In this document: piece after piece, positions 1 to 11,082 of the stretch
Layout: each line of letters begins with the position of its first letter
Numbering within the stretch: position 1 is the first letter of the stretch
Source of the DNA: Caprella mutica
Lineage: Eukaryota; Arthropoda; Malacostraca; Amphipoda; Caprellidae
NCBI GenBank assembly: GCA_947561585.1
Contig: CANNZV010001177.1
Coordinates: forward strand, 62,001 to 126,000
DNA: 64,000 nt
Direction: 5' to 3'
Position numbers and translations under genes: made by a program
Notes under the pieces: generated by a model
Databases searched by the model: none
What the model saw: the letters and a program-made list of their open reading frames with translations, nothing else
Told to the model about the DNA's origin: nothing

Positions 1-1536
1 AGACTAGTAGAGATAGAGAAGCAATGTGAGGATGTACCGTTATCGCTGGATGAAAAACTGATTGAGAAGGTGAATGCATTGGAAGAAACCCAGAACGGGA
101 AAACAGAAACCCAGAACGGGGAACCAGAAACCCAGAACGGGGAAACCGAAACCAGTGACCAAGAGGAAGGAGGGTTACAATCATACCTACCACCTAAGGT
201 AAGCTGGACGGAATTAGAACTACGAAAGGGACAGAAAAAGGATCTACAATGTCAAAGGATAAGAAAAGACATGAAAGAAACCAAAATAGACCCAACGGGT
301 AAGATAGAGCGGTATAAAATACTAAGAGATATAATTTACGTTGTCCGTAAAATTACGCGAGCACACCATTTAACAGATACTTATCTAGTACCGTATATAC
401 CCGACAATCTAATGCACAAAGCTTTCAGTATAGTACATAACGATACAACCGCGGGGCATAAGGGACAAAGAAGGACCATGAAGACGTTCCGGAAAAGTTT
501 CTACAACAAACAGGAAACTAATCTAATAGAGGGGTTAATCGCGCAATGCGAGCCGTGCTTGAGAGCGAAAACCACCCCGAAACCCATACCGCAAGGTGAA
601 TATCCCATTCCAGGAAAACCGTTCTCAGCGGTCACAACAGGTATCCTCGGACCGTTACCAATCACGGAGAAGGGTAATAGGTATATAATATCATTTAGAG
701 ATTACTGCACAAGGTATACGGTCTTATGGCCAATCCCAAATAAAGAAGTAGACAGTATTCTAGAAGCCCTGAGGATGGTGATAGCGCAATATGGATCATT
801 CGAGGTATTGCTAAGCGACAATGCACCTGAATATGTAGGAGAAAAAATGGCAAAATTCTGCCAGTATTATAACATCAAGAAGAAGGAAATAGTTCCGTAT
901 CATCCTCAGTCTCAAGGTTTAGCAGAACGAATAAATAGGGAGACGGCAAAATTGCTTAGGATATATACGAACACGCTAGCAGTAAACGACTGGGACGAAC
1001 TAATGCCAGTCATTCAATTAGCAATCAATAACAGTTATAACGCTTCGTTAGGAGAAACACCTTTCTTTGCGTTATTTGGGTTCGACAGCCCGACAGAGTC
1101 GTTGGTACCGCCGCGTCTAGATTATGGTGAAGATGATCTAGCTATTAGACTAAGGCAAGTTACGCAGATTCGGGAACATTGTAAAAAGCATCTGGAGAAA
1201 ATTCAGGCAACCGTGACGCAAAATACTAATCAAAATCGAACAAACAAAGATATAACGGTAGGCAGTCGTGTATATGCTAATCTGAAAAAACAAGTTAGTC
1301 ATCGAAAACTAGATATGCCAATAACAGGACCGTTCGTTGTCGCGGACAAACAAGGAAACCGGATAAAAATACGAAAAGTAGGATCAACGGAGACATACGT
1401 GATCCATCCGGACAAATTAATTGCCAGACATGCGATACAAATAAAACCCGATGAAGTAGAGATAGAAGCTGAAAAAGGAGTAAAAACGATAACCAAGCCT
1501 AAAATGAAGCGAACGTATAACTTAAGGCCCCGGTAA
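1..1536 (+). CDS. pol: Pol polyprotein C-terminus: Ty3/gypsy integrase (5' partial)
   Basis: The frame is open from base 1, so this is the end of a longer Pol; 511 residues are visible, followed by TAA. In order: a linker with 7-residue ETQNG repeats (85-147); an HHCC zinc-binding region (His codons near 436 and 457, Cys codons at 547 and 556); an rve catalytic core with SDNAPEY (Asp codon 817) and GLAERINRE (Glu codon 925), the normal D-35-E spacing; and a C-terminal GPF module with TGPFVVADK. The first catalytic Asp, expected just before ILGPLP, is Gly (GGT at 640-642). Integrases of this family join retroelement cDNA to chromosomal DNA in the nucleus; with the first metal-binding residue gone, this copy should be inactive. 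No other break is seen. Confidence 0.93.
   Translation, partial: RLVEIEKQCEDVPLSLDEKLIEKVNALEETQNGKTETQNGEPETQNGETETSDQEEGGLQSYLPPKVSWTELELRKGQKKDLQCQRIRKDMKETKIDPTGKIERYKILRDIIYVVRKITRAHHLTDTYLVPYIPDNLMHKAFSIVHNDTTAGHKGQRRTMKTFRKSFYNKQETNLIEGLIAQCEPCLRAKTTPKPIPQGEYPIPGKPFSAVTTGILGPLPITEKGNRYIISFRDYCTRYTVLWPIPNKEVDSILEALRMVIAQYGSFEVLLSDNAPEYVGEKMAKFCQYYNIKKKEIVPYHPQSQGLAERINRETAKLLRIYTNTLAVNDWDELMPVIQLAINNSYNASLGETPFFALFGFDSPTESLVPPRLDYGEDDLAIRLRQVTQIREHCKKHLEKIQATVTQNTNQNRTNKDITVGSRVYANLKKQVSHRKLDMPITGPFVVADKQGNRIKIRKVGSTETYVIHPDKLIARHAIQIKPDEVEIEAEKGVKTITKPKMKRTYNLRPR
85..147 (+). repeat. 21-bp tandem repeat in pol linker
   Basis: Three consecutive 21-bp units encode ETQNG plus two variable residues, followed by a partial fourth (ETS). 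The repeat keeps the frame and sits between the RNase H side and the integrase zinc finger, where linkers are usually unstructured. It is probably a recent slippage expansion. Confidence 0.8.
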
Positions 1537-1669
1537 TGTAACGGGAGTAAATTTAATGTATAAGAAATAATGTATTGAAAATAGAATGTAAGTTACTATA
1601 AAGATATATATCTAGATGTATAGTTATATATATATATATATGTACTAGATTTAACACATGTGGACCTTT

Positions 1670-1962
1670 CAGTGTGGGCGCCCCAGGCCATCGCCGCGCT
1701 CAGCTGTGTCTGTTGTGTAACCCTGGCGGCAGACGTAGTACCTATGTCAGCTTGGCAGTGGGATGGATCGGCCAGGACGGAAGGTGTGATACTTTTAGCT
1801 CCAATTCAATTAAAGTTCGTCACAGATTTTTGCAAACAGATAATTCTGAACCTCCATTTAACACACAAAACCATAGAGTCTCTTCTTGGTTCGATGGTTC
1901 TAGGTAGTGTTAAGGAGAATGATCTTTTGTTCGTAGAATCTCATTTGTACTTTTTAAGATAG
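1670..1962 (+). pseudogene. Possible envelope leader/N-terminal segment, out of frame with main env ORF
   Basis: An open segment begins just after a candidate splice acceptor (TTTCAG ending near 1674) and contains a hydrophobic Ala/Cys/Val stretch resembling a signal peptide (residues about 6-22), then soluble sequence ending in a TAG at 1960-1962. The large env ORF starts three bases later in another frame. Errantivirus envelopes are normally translated from a spliced mRNA and begin with a signal peptide, so this may be the N-terminus cut off by a frameshift or stop. The first 100 bp are noticeably more GC-rich than the surroundings, so an unrelated insertion is also possible. Homology was not recognised with confidence. 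Confidence 0.4.
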
Positions 1963-1964
1963 AA

Positions 1965-3854
1965 ATGTCTTACATAGAAATTGTAGATTATCTAAATTTC
2001 AATATGCTGTGTTATAGTTTACACGACGAAATAAACGCAAATTATGGAAAACTGCAACAAAGACTGAACAAAACCTGGACTATGTTGGACAACGAAAATA
2101 ATGACAATCCAAATAACGTAGCCTCGTATCTAGGTGAAGCCAGACCGCAGGGTATAGTTAATCCTAATGACCCACAAGCTTTTGTAGGACTGGGAGTTGG
2201 ATTAGCAGTAGGAGCAATAGGGGGAGGAGTAGTCGGATCTCTATTTGGAGGGACCGATCACACTGACGAGATTAAAACTATAAACGAAAATATCTCAAAG
2301 GTAGATAAAAAGATTCATATCACTAATAGCCGTATTGACATGCTAGCTAAGAATACGTCAGATTCGATTAGAGACGTAAAAGTGATCTTGAAAAATTTAA
2401 ACAATGCTCTAGAAAATAGTGAACATAGACAGATGTTTAACTGGAACTTCGACCAGTTGAAACAGGCTTGTCTCCTAGCTATAATGTTAATTCGAATAAC
2501 AGAGAATACATTGACGTTACTTAGATCGGGAAACTTGAATACCGTTATGTTAGACGTTAAAACAATTAGAGCAGTCGTAGAAGAAGGACTCAAGTTTTAT
2601 CCAGAGTTAGAATTTCCCGTAGAAAATATAGATAGATTCACGATAGATCAATTACTTGCTTACATAACTATTAAGAATCTAGGAAGACTAGAATTCATGG
2701 CACAAATCCCATTAGTATATAAACAGAAATATAAGGTAGTAACGTTAACTCCTCACCCAATGAAGTTGGAAAACAGGTTAGTCATACCAATCGTTCAGAA
2801 CACGTTTTTGTTTGATAGTAAACAGTATATAAGTACAGACAAGACAAACTTATATTCATTAGATAATCAAACGCATATATTACGAACGACAGAACCAGCG
2901 TGGATATTTAATCACAGTTCATGTGAATTAGCTGCATTTTTAGGTGACGTCGAAACAATAGTTCAACTTTATAACTTTAAGAAATTAGGAACAAAAGATG
3001 GATTTTACTTGGAAAGCACAACAACTAACCGACTAATATACACTGTGACTAGAATGCCTATTGAGTTAGAATGTCCAACAGGTATAGTGAGAGATAACTT
3101 ATTAGGGTTACATTACGTGCCACTTAACTGTGACATAAAAACTGAGCAGGTAACATGGCATGCAAAACTGAGACATGAAATAGATATTGAACGTTTGGTG
3201 ACAGAGAAGAGGAAAAACCCGTTTGATATCACAGACTTACCAATTATAAATATAAATGAAAGTTTCACAGTCCATGAAACTATAAAAGAATTGATAGATG
3301 AATTACCATCCAATAATCCATTCGTAATACCTTTTGATGACATGGATCTCACCATCGAAGAGGTACAAACTTATTCGATAGTAACACAAGGAAGTTTATT
3401 AGTATTGGTAATCATAAATTTGTTATTGGTATTGATTCTTTATTTCCTGAAATATAGAGAAAGGAAAGGAGTTCAGGACAGGGACTTAGAAACAGGGAAG
3501 ACATTTTCGTCTAGAGACTCACTAACCTTGCCATTGAGAAACAGTTTCCGTAGAGTGAGACACAAATTGGGAAAGATTAGGAATGACGTAGACAATATAT
3601 CATTGAAAAGTTTAAACAGTGCCAGCTCAGTCAGATCTTCAGTAGGTAAGAGACTAACAGCAGGAAGTAAGAAAGTGAAGAAATCGGTAAGGACAATAAG
3701 GAACCGTACTAGAAATAGGCCACGAGACTCTAATAGGTCAAAACAATCGTCAAGGACAATAGGGACCAACACCAAAACTAAGTTATATCCTTCACTCTCT
3801 GACTCCCAAAACAGTGTAACTGAAATTCCATTGAAAGCTTATAATAACTACTAA
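1965..3854 (+). CDS. env: Envelope-like membrane fusion protein of the gypsy element
   Basis: A 629-residue ORF lies downstream of pol in the position of errantivirus env. Residues about 70-95 are a Gly/Ala/Val-rich hydrophobic stretch (GLAVGAIGGGVVGSLFGG) that looks like a fusion peptide, followed by a heptad-like helical region (about 100-210). A single strong membrane segment lies at about 476-498 (DNA 3389-3458). The last 130 residues form an unusually long, very basic tail rich in Arg, Lys and Ser. No RxxR furin site is seen just before the hydrophobic stretch, and no signal peptide is present in this frame; both could lie in the out-of-frame segment upstream. The ATG at 1965 is simply the first in frame; the same frame is open back to 1923. 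Such proteins mediate membrane fusion for insect retroviruses; activity here is doubtful. Confidence 0.75.
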   Translation: MSYIEIVDYLNFNMLCYSLHDEINANYGKLQQRLNKTWTMLDNENNDNPNNVASYLGEARPQGIVNPNDPQAFVGLGVGLAVGAIGGGVVGSLFGGTDHTDEIKTINENISKVDKKIHITNSRIDMLAKNTSDSIRDVKVILKNLNNALENSEHRQMFNWNFDQLKQACLLAIMLIRITENTLTLLRSGNLNTVMLDVKTIRAVVEEGLKFYPELEFPVENIDRFTIDQLLAYITIKNLGRLEFMAQIPLVYKQKYKVVTLTPHPMKLENRLVIPIVQNTFLFDSKQYISTDKTNLYSLDNQTHILRTTEPAWIFNHSSCELAAFLGDVETIVQLYNFKKLGTKDGFYLESTTTNRLIYTVTRMPIELECPTGIVRDNLLGLHYVPLNCDIKTEQVTWHAKLRHEIDIERLVTEKRKNPFDITDLPIININESFTVHETIKELIDELPSNNPFVIPFDDMDLTIEEVQTYSIVTQGSLLVLVIINLLLVLILYFLKYRERKGVQDRDLETGKTFSSRDSLTLPLRNSFRRVRHKLGKIRNDVDNISLKSLNSASSVRSSVGKRLTAGSKKVKKSVRTIRNRTRNRPRDSNRSKQSSRTIGTNTKTKLYPSLSDSQNSVTEIPLKAYNNY

Positions 3855-4206
3855 ACAGGTTCTGACCAAGACTTAAGGTTGACATAATAATATTAAGGAT
3901 ACTATATTATGCTATATCCTTTACGCTTTATATATAATCATGATTGTTTGAACTATCCAAGTAGTATTAAATAAGGTTAAGAATATTGATGCTAAATATA
4001 TAATGTGCAAAACTCTTGAATATACATATAGCTATTGTGATAATGAATATAATATGTGAAATGGTTAAATATGAAATACATGTTGGGGAATGTGTAACAA
4101 CCAAGCTTCACCAAGCTTCAGCTTTAAAGTAGATAGTAAAACTTCACGTAGATAATAGTAGATATTACTTTCACTACCAGTAATAAATGTTTTTATGATA
4201 GCGAGT

Positions 4207-4355
4207 GTCTAATTACCTGCTAGAGTTTAGGCGAGAAAAACAAGACAATTAGTAGTAATTAGTTGCTAACACAATGAAACCTCTAATTACCTGCAAGAAT
4301 TTTCGCTAGAACAACAAAGCAATTAGTGGTATCCGTACTAACACAATGAAACGCC
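4207..4355 (+). repeat. Imperfect tandem duplication in putative U3
   Basis: Two copies of an 80-90 bp unit begin TCTAATTACCTGC and end CTAACACAATGAAAC. Duplicated U3 segments upstream of a TATA box are commonly enhancer-like in retroviruses and errantiviruses; that role is inferred here. Confidence 0.65.
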
Positions 4356-4419
4356 AAAGTTAACTCAAAACCTTGACGTACCCTAACCTTGTACCTAGAA
4401 GGTTGGAGAGTAGTTAAGG

Positions 4420-4426
4420 TATATAA
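4420..4426 (+). promoter_or_regulatory. TATA box of the putative LTR promoter
   Basis: TATATAA sits in a relatively GC-balanced context about 65 bp after the U3 repeats. Transcription would start about 30 bp downstream. Assignment rests on position and motif only. Confidence 0.45.
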
Positions 4427-4570
4427 GGATCTATCACCTAACTAGAAGAAGAGTGTGAAATCGGATTCCTAGATGTGACCAAGTTCTCTCGTGAGAAATT
4501 CCGTCGTCTCAACTCTTACTTAGACTCAAAATTTGTTGTACTAAATTTTATTGACAGTATTGAATAGTGA

Positions 4571-4985
4571 ATGTTTCGTTTCTTACAAGTGTTTTATTAT
4601 CCCCATTTATCTACTCTCTTATCTCAATTATTAAATTGTTCAACCATAAGGCTTCTTCAGGCCCTAAGACTAAAGAAACTTGTAGTATACTTCTGCAAGT
4701 TACCTTAGGCAAAGAACCTATAGAACTAGAAATAAAGAGTTCTATCAATAATTATATTAATTTTGATAGAAATGCATTCTTATAATAAGCAAATGTTTAT
4801 TATTTTATTTATAATTTTGCGTCCTATGTTGCAATTTTGTCTTTTCTCCTATTGTGTAGAAATAACTACAAAAAATTAACTAAGTGTATCATTAAATTAA
4901 ATTTTTTATGAAAAAAGAAAAAAATATTTTGTAGCACTGAAATTTCTATCTGTGGCACTCAAAAATAAACCTCTGCCCACCCCTG
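4571..4985. mobile_element. Truncated hAT-type element end
   Basis: The segment ends in CTCTGCCCACCCCTG, the reverse complement of the CAGGGGTGGGCA-type terminus common in hAT elements. The opposite terminus was not found upstream, so only one end is supported. An open stretch at 4567-4785 resembles nothing recognised and is not called as a gene. Confidence 0.4.
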
Positions 4986-5606
4986 GTTTAGGGTATAGCT
5001 TTGGAGAGTAACTATTAGCTTAACTAGCTTGTCTGCTTGCTAAGATTTGAATACTGGATAGGGTGCCGAAGGTTAAAGATTTCGACTACCTAACTACCCT
5101 ATATGGGGAAGATTTAACTTGCTTCTATTTCATTAGAAAATAAATGCAATAACAAGTTAAAGAGAAAATATATCACAAACTACTTTTTATAGGCCTAATA
5201 TAAACAATTTAAAACAGATAAATTTGTCCCTATATAAATCTTACCTTAAAGAGGTCTGGAAGCATTTGAAATCTTCCAGAACAAAGTTTTGGGCGAAAAA
5301 TTAAACTATTTTGTTTCCATAAATTTTAACAACTGAAATCGGACGTAGCTACTATTTTAATATATCAATTATTAAATTGATAGAAACAATACTTCAAAAC
5401 TTTAACAAAATCAAGTTCGTTTATTCAATAATTTCATATTGATTTTAATTCTCATATTTCTAACACAGAAACAAAATAACAAAATTCAAACAGCTAGAAC
5501 TTATTATCGCAACAAATTTATTTTTATTTACAAATAATTTACATGTACAACTTGTCAGAAAACATATTACAGGTGATAGGAAATATTAACCAACTCTTGC
5601 AAGCTA

Positions 5607-5653
5607 AAAGTAGGTATATTCACCTCGAAAGCTAAGTGAATATACCTAACTTT
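5607..5653. repeat. Short inverted repeat (hairpin)
   Basis: Arms of 17-18 bp (AAAGTAGGTATATTCAC and its near-complement) flank a 12-base loop. No function can be assigned. Confidence 0.7.
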
Positions 5654-6797
5654 CAATATAAGCTGTTTTCTGCGAAACTATTACAAACATTATGATTATG
5701 TAGGTGGGGTTGAAGTAAAATCATTTTATGGTAAATAGTATACTTAAGTTATTTTACCATAAAAATATTTTTGATTTTCCACTGCACTATAACTTCCTTG
5801 ACACTGACCACAGACCAGTAAAGTAGAAGATGTCCCAATCACGTCATTTCAAATATCTAGCGACTTGTAGACAAGCTTTGGATACGTACGTCTACCCAGT
5901 TCAATCTTGCAATCTCTCTTGCCATCTCGCTTTTGGTGTGCGTGGAGCCTGAGAAGTTGTATTTCCACTGTATTCATTCATTTTCTTCACGTTTTCTTTT
6001 TATATGCTTTTATGAAGATATATAGTCCTAGGAAGACTCATACAAATTTCTAAGCTAATCAGACCCTTATAACATAAGTTATAAAACACAAAGTACCAGA
6101 AAGTGGCTGCGACTGATGGCACGTCAAAATGGTAAGTGCGTGACGTTTCAATCATTCTTACTACATTCGCTATTGCATTATTTCTGATGTTATTATTAGG
6201 TATATTTTATGATATCTCCTAATGCGAAAATTATATTTTTGTAATGGTACATGTTCATATTCCTTTATTGTTTCAAAATATTCATATATAATCTCATAAA
6301 TCATTTTTCTATAATTTGAACTTGTTCTGTTTTGTTGTTCACTGTCCACGCCAAAAACTAAACATTCCGCTGCCACAGATCATTGAATATAGGAAGATTT
6401 TTCACTGCTACGTGGACGCTAGTGGCCAAATAATTATTTAACTGAGAGCATATCAGCCAATTAGAGAGAAGGGTACCGTGACGTCACATATTACAAACAT
6501 ACAAACAAACGAGTATATGCATACACATATAAACAAGTCTCATTGAAGAGATGATGAGCGGTTGTTGCTCTGACATATATACATATTCAATGCTCTGTGG
6601 TCAGAGCTACATTTTCTTTTACTACCAAGAAGGGGAAACCGAGGCAGTTATGTAAATTTAAATTTTCAGGATTAAAGGTTAATTAAAGTTTAATATTTTA
6701 ACGTATATTTATTATAAAATAGAAAACAAAAATCGAAGTCAGAACTAAAATATTTCGAGCAAACTGAATAGAGACTTGATAACTGTTCAGTATATTA

Positions 6798-6927
6798 GAG
6801 TAAGTTCCGTTTTACCGGTCAGTTCCACATCTTAAGTCATATTATACAAAAACAATATTTTAATAATTATTTACTTTCTTTAATATGACCGAAGATGTGG
6901 GACTGACCGGTAATTCAAAACTTACCC
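6798..6927. mobile_element. Palindromic TA-flanked MITE (GGGTAAGTTC family)
   Basis: The ends read GAGTAAGTTCCG and CAAAACTTACCC, each flanked by TA. Subterminal sequence includes ACCGGTCAGTTCCACATCTT on one side and its near-complement on the other. Size and TA flanks fit a Tc1/mariner-mobilised MITE. Related copies lie at 12137, 23215, 31368 and 32422. Confidence 0.75.
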
Positions 6928-7468
6928 TAACGCCATTGTGCAAGTCTTTATCCACAGATTGTAATCATGTTTTCTGCACTAAAACAACTTATACCGATCT
7001 TTATATGTATTGGTACAATTGATAAATTAACATTTTCGTACATTGCCCATTTCTCACTAGTTTAATTTTTATGAAAGATAAAATAATTAATAAATTTAGT
7101 CACAGAATACAGCGCACGACCGCATGCTAACGATATTAGATCAGAAATAAACCGACGTTCAAATTTGTACTGAACACACACACGTCCAAAATATGTACAG
7201 AACAGAAATGATATAATTTTATTATCAGTTTAATATCATAAATGAATATTTTGATTTTAAATAGCATATTTAAGTTCAATATCATTCTCTTCGTGTAGTT
7301 TTTGAATAGTTAAAAATAAGTAATATATCAATCGTAGGCAACTCCAAGGATACGTCACGGTACGGACGATCCGGTGCCAAGTGTCGCTAGAAAATTGAAA
7401 ATACTGTAGTGCGACATCTTCCTATAATCAATGATCTGTGGTCAGTGCACAGACCAGTAAAGTAGAAG

Positions 7469-8303
7469 ATGTTCCAATGCTGCGTGGACTTCAAGAAGGC
7501 TTTTGACTCTGTTAGGAGAGAAACAATTCTGGAGGTGCTGAAGGAGTATAGGATACCAGGGGAGGTGCTGGAGGTTTTCAAGAGGGTGTACTGTGAAGAT
7601 AAGACAAGAGTGGAATTGGGTGAGGATAGGCATGTGGAGATAGAAGTGGAAAGCGGGATCAGACAGGGATGCACAGCATCAACACTTCTGTTCAAGTTGC
7701 TCACCTATAAGATGATAGAGGCACTGAGGAGACGGATTGAGGAGGTGAGGATTGGAGGAACACGTGCTGCATGTCTGTTCTATGCTGACGACGGGTTGAT
7801 ACTGACGAGAAGCGTGCGAGAGGCAGGGAAGGGAGTTGTGGAGCTGACTGAGGTTGCGGAGAGATATGGGCTGGAAATTAATGCAAGGAAGAGTCAATGC
7901 ATGATCTTTAACTCAGATGAGGCAGTGGTAGAGGTAGAAGGGATAGCGGTTGTTGAGGAGATGAGGTATTTGGGTGCGAAGGTGCAAGGGCAGAGGAATT
8001 TATTTAAAGGACAGAGAGAGCAGATGGTTACGACAGCAAAGAAGATGAGCATGCTCATTAGCAGTGTAATAGAGAAGAGCTGCCACAGAGTGTTGATTGG
8101 TAAGGGATATTGGAAGGGAGTGGTGTTGCCGAGAGTGCTGTATGGCTCGGAGATGGTGAGAATGAGGGTGGAGGATATACGGGAGATTCAGAAGCAGAAG
8201 AATGCAGCCATGAGAAGAATGCTAGCAGCGGCAAAATGGGCCACAATAGCTGGAATGAGGGGTGAAGTTGGCATTAGGACAGTAAGGAGCAGGGTGGCCA
8301 GAG
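7469..8303 (+). pseudogene. Non-LTR retrotransposon reverse transcriptase, 5'-truncated first part
   Basis: An open frame encodes the palm of a LINE reverse transcriptase: VDFKKAFDS (motif A), GIRQGCTAS (motif B), FYADDG (motif C) and a GLEINARKS/YLGAKV region (motifs D/E). It lacks the endonuclease and first RT blocks, so the copy is 5'-truncated, as is usual for target-primed insertions. A gypsy LTR beginning at 8304 interrupts the frame, which resumes after 22017. The purine-rich coding strand and codon use differ from the surrounding AT-rich DNA. The clade (jockey/CR1-like) was not resolved. Confidence 0.88.
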
Positions 8304-8766
8304 TGTGATGGTTCCCCCTGTGGGTTATCTCATCAACTGTGAAACCTTCTAACGGTCCACGATATGGGTTACGTGTGATTAGAATCTTACTCTGTTTCTT
8401 ATTTTCAGATTCCTTTTTCTCAATATATCTCTTTCTACTAAATACTCATGGTCCCATGCCCTAGAACCACCTTGCCAATATGGTTCCGACCTCAGGCCTC
8501 TGGTCCACGCTTAACTGTATTTAGGATAATAACTTAGTATAATTAACACTTTAAAGAGAATATATTCGATTATCAAGCAATGGTAAATACACTGTTTAAC
8601 TTCACTAAAACACTCACAAGTAATGGTCTCACTAACTAAGACTTGAGATAAGATGTGTATCTCATGCGAGTCGATTGGTAACTAACTTTGAATGTTACTT
8701 ACTCACAATCATATAGGTTCATGATAGCAGTTATGCATACACAATTGATGTGTTTGCATCACCACA
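8304..8766 (-). repeat. 3' LTR of the minus-strand gypsy element
   Basis: 463 bp, matching 21551-22013 except for about five substitutions. Terminal inverted bases are TGTG(G/A)TG..CATCACA. It lies directly after LINE codons, with AGAG duplicated on the other side of the element. Confidence 0.95.
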
Positions 8767-8785
8767 TCGCTCCCCCCTTCCGAAA
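8767..8785 (-). promoter_or_regulatory. Polypurine tract (plus-strand primer)
   Basis: Read on the minus strand, GGAAGGGGGGAGCGA abuts the start of the 3' LTR, the expected place for the RNase H-resistant primer of second-strand synthesis. Confidence 0.8.
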
Positions 8786-9777
8786 ATTTCAAAGTTACAA
8801 TTCACATTTTTCCAAAACTGCCAGCTGGTCTGTCTACCCATTGTTACTCTATATTTAACAATGTTCAGACGCGCACTCTGTTAGTGGAAACATGTGTTTT
8901 GGATCTGTTGAAATTTCTCGAACCGGCTATAAATATATTAATTGCAAATTGAAAAATATGAGTTTAATTCATTCTAGAAATATGTCAGACTAAAGTGGGG
9001 TTCATTCACCAAATTTTCTTAAAATTTTTTTATCTTACCTATACAATCTTAATTTTGCTTTAACAATATTTTTATTTATTCCTAAATATTCTAAATTATT
9101 CCTACCTACTATGTCTCAGTTCAAAAAATGAATAATTTTTTCATTTTATAAATGTAAAAACTTGCCTAATCTATTTGAGATCTCACCTCGCCCCTCCTAA
9201 TATTTAGAATATTATTCTAAATATTATCAGAGTCCTTGAAATTTAACAAATTTGTTACTTCATTTACATTTAAAAAAAAAATTATAATCCAAAATTTTTT
9301 TTTATTATAAAATTATATTTTATCTAACTTGGTTATGTTTTATTTTAATAAAATTCCTACTTTATTGATAAAAATAATTATTCATTATAATTTATCATAT
9401 GTTATGATATCGTTTTTTATGACTTTTTAATCAATTTATATTCTTTTTTATGAATTTTGATCATCTTTATCGAATTTTGAGACAGTCTTTATCCTTAAAA
9501 ATAAACATTAAAATTAACACCGAAAAAAAAAATTCAATTCAATTGAAAACGATTATTGTTAATTTTCACTTAAAATTACCCAAACTTAAAATTAAAAAAA
9601 AACTTAAAATAATGGTCTAATTTAATTTGACTTTTATTTTCACTTTAAAAAAAAATTTCTTAAATGCTGCTCGATCTTTTAATGTTAATTTTGCTTTTTG
9701 TTTTTTATGAGGCATTACAATAAAATTTGTCGCCTGAATGTTGATTGCCTGATCATTAAACTAATTTACCGTTCCAA
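8786..9777 (-). other. Non-coding AT-rich 3' region of the gypsy element
   Basis: About 1 kb between the small third ORF and the polypurine tract, with homopolymer A/T runs and no supported coding frame on either strand. It could be the eroded remains of a longer downstream gene or simply 3' untranslated sequence. Confidence 0.6.
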
Positions 9778-10107
9778 TTAGTTCCCCTGTTCTAAAGGGG
9801 TCCCTCTTTTAATTTGATTAAAGGCTTCCGTTGCCATTTTTGACTTCAAACTTCGCATTTCATACATCTTCATGTCCTCGTCGGACTTAACCCTCTTGGA
9901 GTGGTTGTACCCGCATACCAAAATTATCACCACTAACAGTTTTAGGATTAAAACCAAAACATCGCTAAATAAATCCGGGATCAGGTCATATTATGTTGTC
10001 CCCATGGATTTAATAGCAGCCTCTAAATGAGCCTTATTCATAGAAGTCGACTTCTGGATCAGCTCCACCACCGAGTTCAAATCAAAGTTACTCTGCGTCT
10101 GGCCCAT
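9778..10107 (-). pseudogene. Small third ORF: myristoylation-type N-terminus, one membrane segment, basic tail; one in-frame stop
   Basis: Reading minus from ATG at 10107 gives a 110-codon frame ending in TAA at 9778. It starts MGQTQSNF, a good N-myristoylation signal, with an in-frame TGA shortly upstream that supports this start. A short polar helix-like ectodomain follows. Codon 39 is TAA (9991-9993). Then comes a hydrophobic segment of about 20 residues (DVLVLILKLLVVIILVC), a basic juxtamembrane stretch (HSKRVKSDEDMK) and a polar tail. The region is more GC-rich than its flanks and looks coding. It sits after pol, where env lies in other gypsy elements, but is far too short for a class I envelope. 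I do not recognise the family; a small membrane protein of the element is the best description. Confidence 0.6.
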
Positions 10108-10901
10108 TCTGTCAGCTGTTCGTTCTCACGACCTTGAATTATATGTCAGTGTGTCAACCGGCTGTGAGTGGCTGAGAGTCAGTCACTGGCTGTATATGGC
10201 TGAGGGTCTGTCAACGGCTGTGCCTCGCTGCCTCGTGTACACTGAAATCAAAACGATACTGTTAGTTCATGGCCCCTGGTCTTTTTTTTAGTAATTTTAT
10301 CAGATATCAGTCTCATTGTGAATTAATTATTTTTGATTTTAAATTATTTCAGTCTTTCATCATAATTTTGAATTTATATATATATATTTTTTTAATTTTC
10401 ATTCTGATTTCAAAACAATTTAACTTCTACATTTCTTTAGCATTTTGACAAAGTATAATTCATCTTATTCGTTACACTAAACATATAAACACAAAATTTA
10501 AAATTAACATGCATACAAAAAAGAATTAATCATCTTAAAATTATTATATGAAATTTTTATATTAATAAAATTCATAATTCATCCCATCAACTTAAATTAG
10601 ATACATACAATAATTATTTTACATGTACAATAATTCTCTTACTGAGCAAAGGAAATATTGTATTTTGAACAATGAGCTGCATGGTGTGTTTGTTTGACTT
10701 GCGTAAGCAAAAAATGTAAACATTTCTCTGAATCTTTGCATGTAACAGAGTTATATGTCACGTGTTCCTGTACTACATGTTACATGTTACCTCATGTTAC
10801 TTCGTGTTATGTGTTCCTTTTTTGGGCTACCTATATGATGTTTATATTCAAATTGCTTATAATTTGATTTCCTGTTTAATGATGGTAATGAAATTACTTA
10901 A
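10108..10901 (-). other. Spacer between pol and third ORF
   Basis: AT-rich sequence with a GC-richer block at 10130-10260 containing imperfect repeats of GGCTG(T)GAGTGGCTG type. No coding frame is supported. It may hold the splice acceptor or leader for the small ORF, but no site was identified. Confidence 0.5.
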
Positions 10902-11082
10902 TTAATTGGTTGTGAAATTTTCTAACATAGTTAGGTAATTTATGTTACTTGTTATTGTTTGATGTCCTATTTTTATTATGGCTTTATTTTTTTTTACTTG
11001 TAATACTGTACCTGGTCCTATCCAATTTAATTGTAATCTATGTGTTTTCTGATGATTTCTAATTAATACTCGATCACCTATC
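10902..11082 (-). pseudogene. pol: C-terminal end of gypsy pol, severed by a DNA element
   Basis: Minus-strand reading from the insertion point at 11082 continues the integrase frame with GDRVLIRNH, then LNWIGPGTVLQV, the GPY/F-type C-terminal integrase module, and ends in TAA at 10902. The frame joins that at 15021 once the 3930-bp insertion and one copy of its 8-bp target duplication are removed. This shows directly that the palindromic element entered an already inserted gypsy copy. Confidence 0.85.

Larger units (their letters stand above)
1..4570 (+). mobile_element. Env-bearing Ty3/gypsy (errantivirus-like) retroelement, 3' part
   Basis: The order integrase, envelope-like ORF, non-coding tail with TATA box and tandem repeats is that of the 3' half of an env-containing Ty3/gypsy element. 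Gag, protease, RT and the 5' LTR lie beyond the left edge, so LTR age and target-site duplication cannot be read. The right boundary is uncertain because only one LTR is present. The integrase has a catalytic substitution and the envelope reading frame is split near its start, so this copy is probably not autonomous. Confidence 0.8.
4083..4570 (+). repeat. Putative 3' LTR of the env-bearing element
   Basis: A TGTTGGGGAATGTG start, tandem repeats of U3 type, a TATA box and a following transcribed-looking stretch are arranged as in an LTR. No partner LTR exists in the window and no clear polypurine tract was found upstream, so both boundaries are estimates. Confidence 0.4.
4986..7468. other. 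Gene-free AT-rich interval with repeats
   Basis: No coding region is supported. It holds a hairpin (5607-5653), a palindromic MITE (6798-6927), and pieces that recur elsewhere: a 26-bp block beginning ACAGACCAGTAAAG occurs near 5812 and again near 7450; a TCAATGNTCTGTGGTCA block occurs near 6586, 7425 and 33555; and a CCAAT..GTGACGTCAC block near 6450 resembles one near 22775. These look like remnants of an older element that later received the LINE at 7469. Confidence 0.5.
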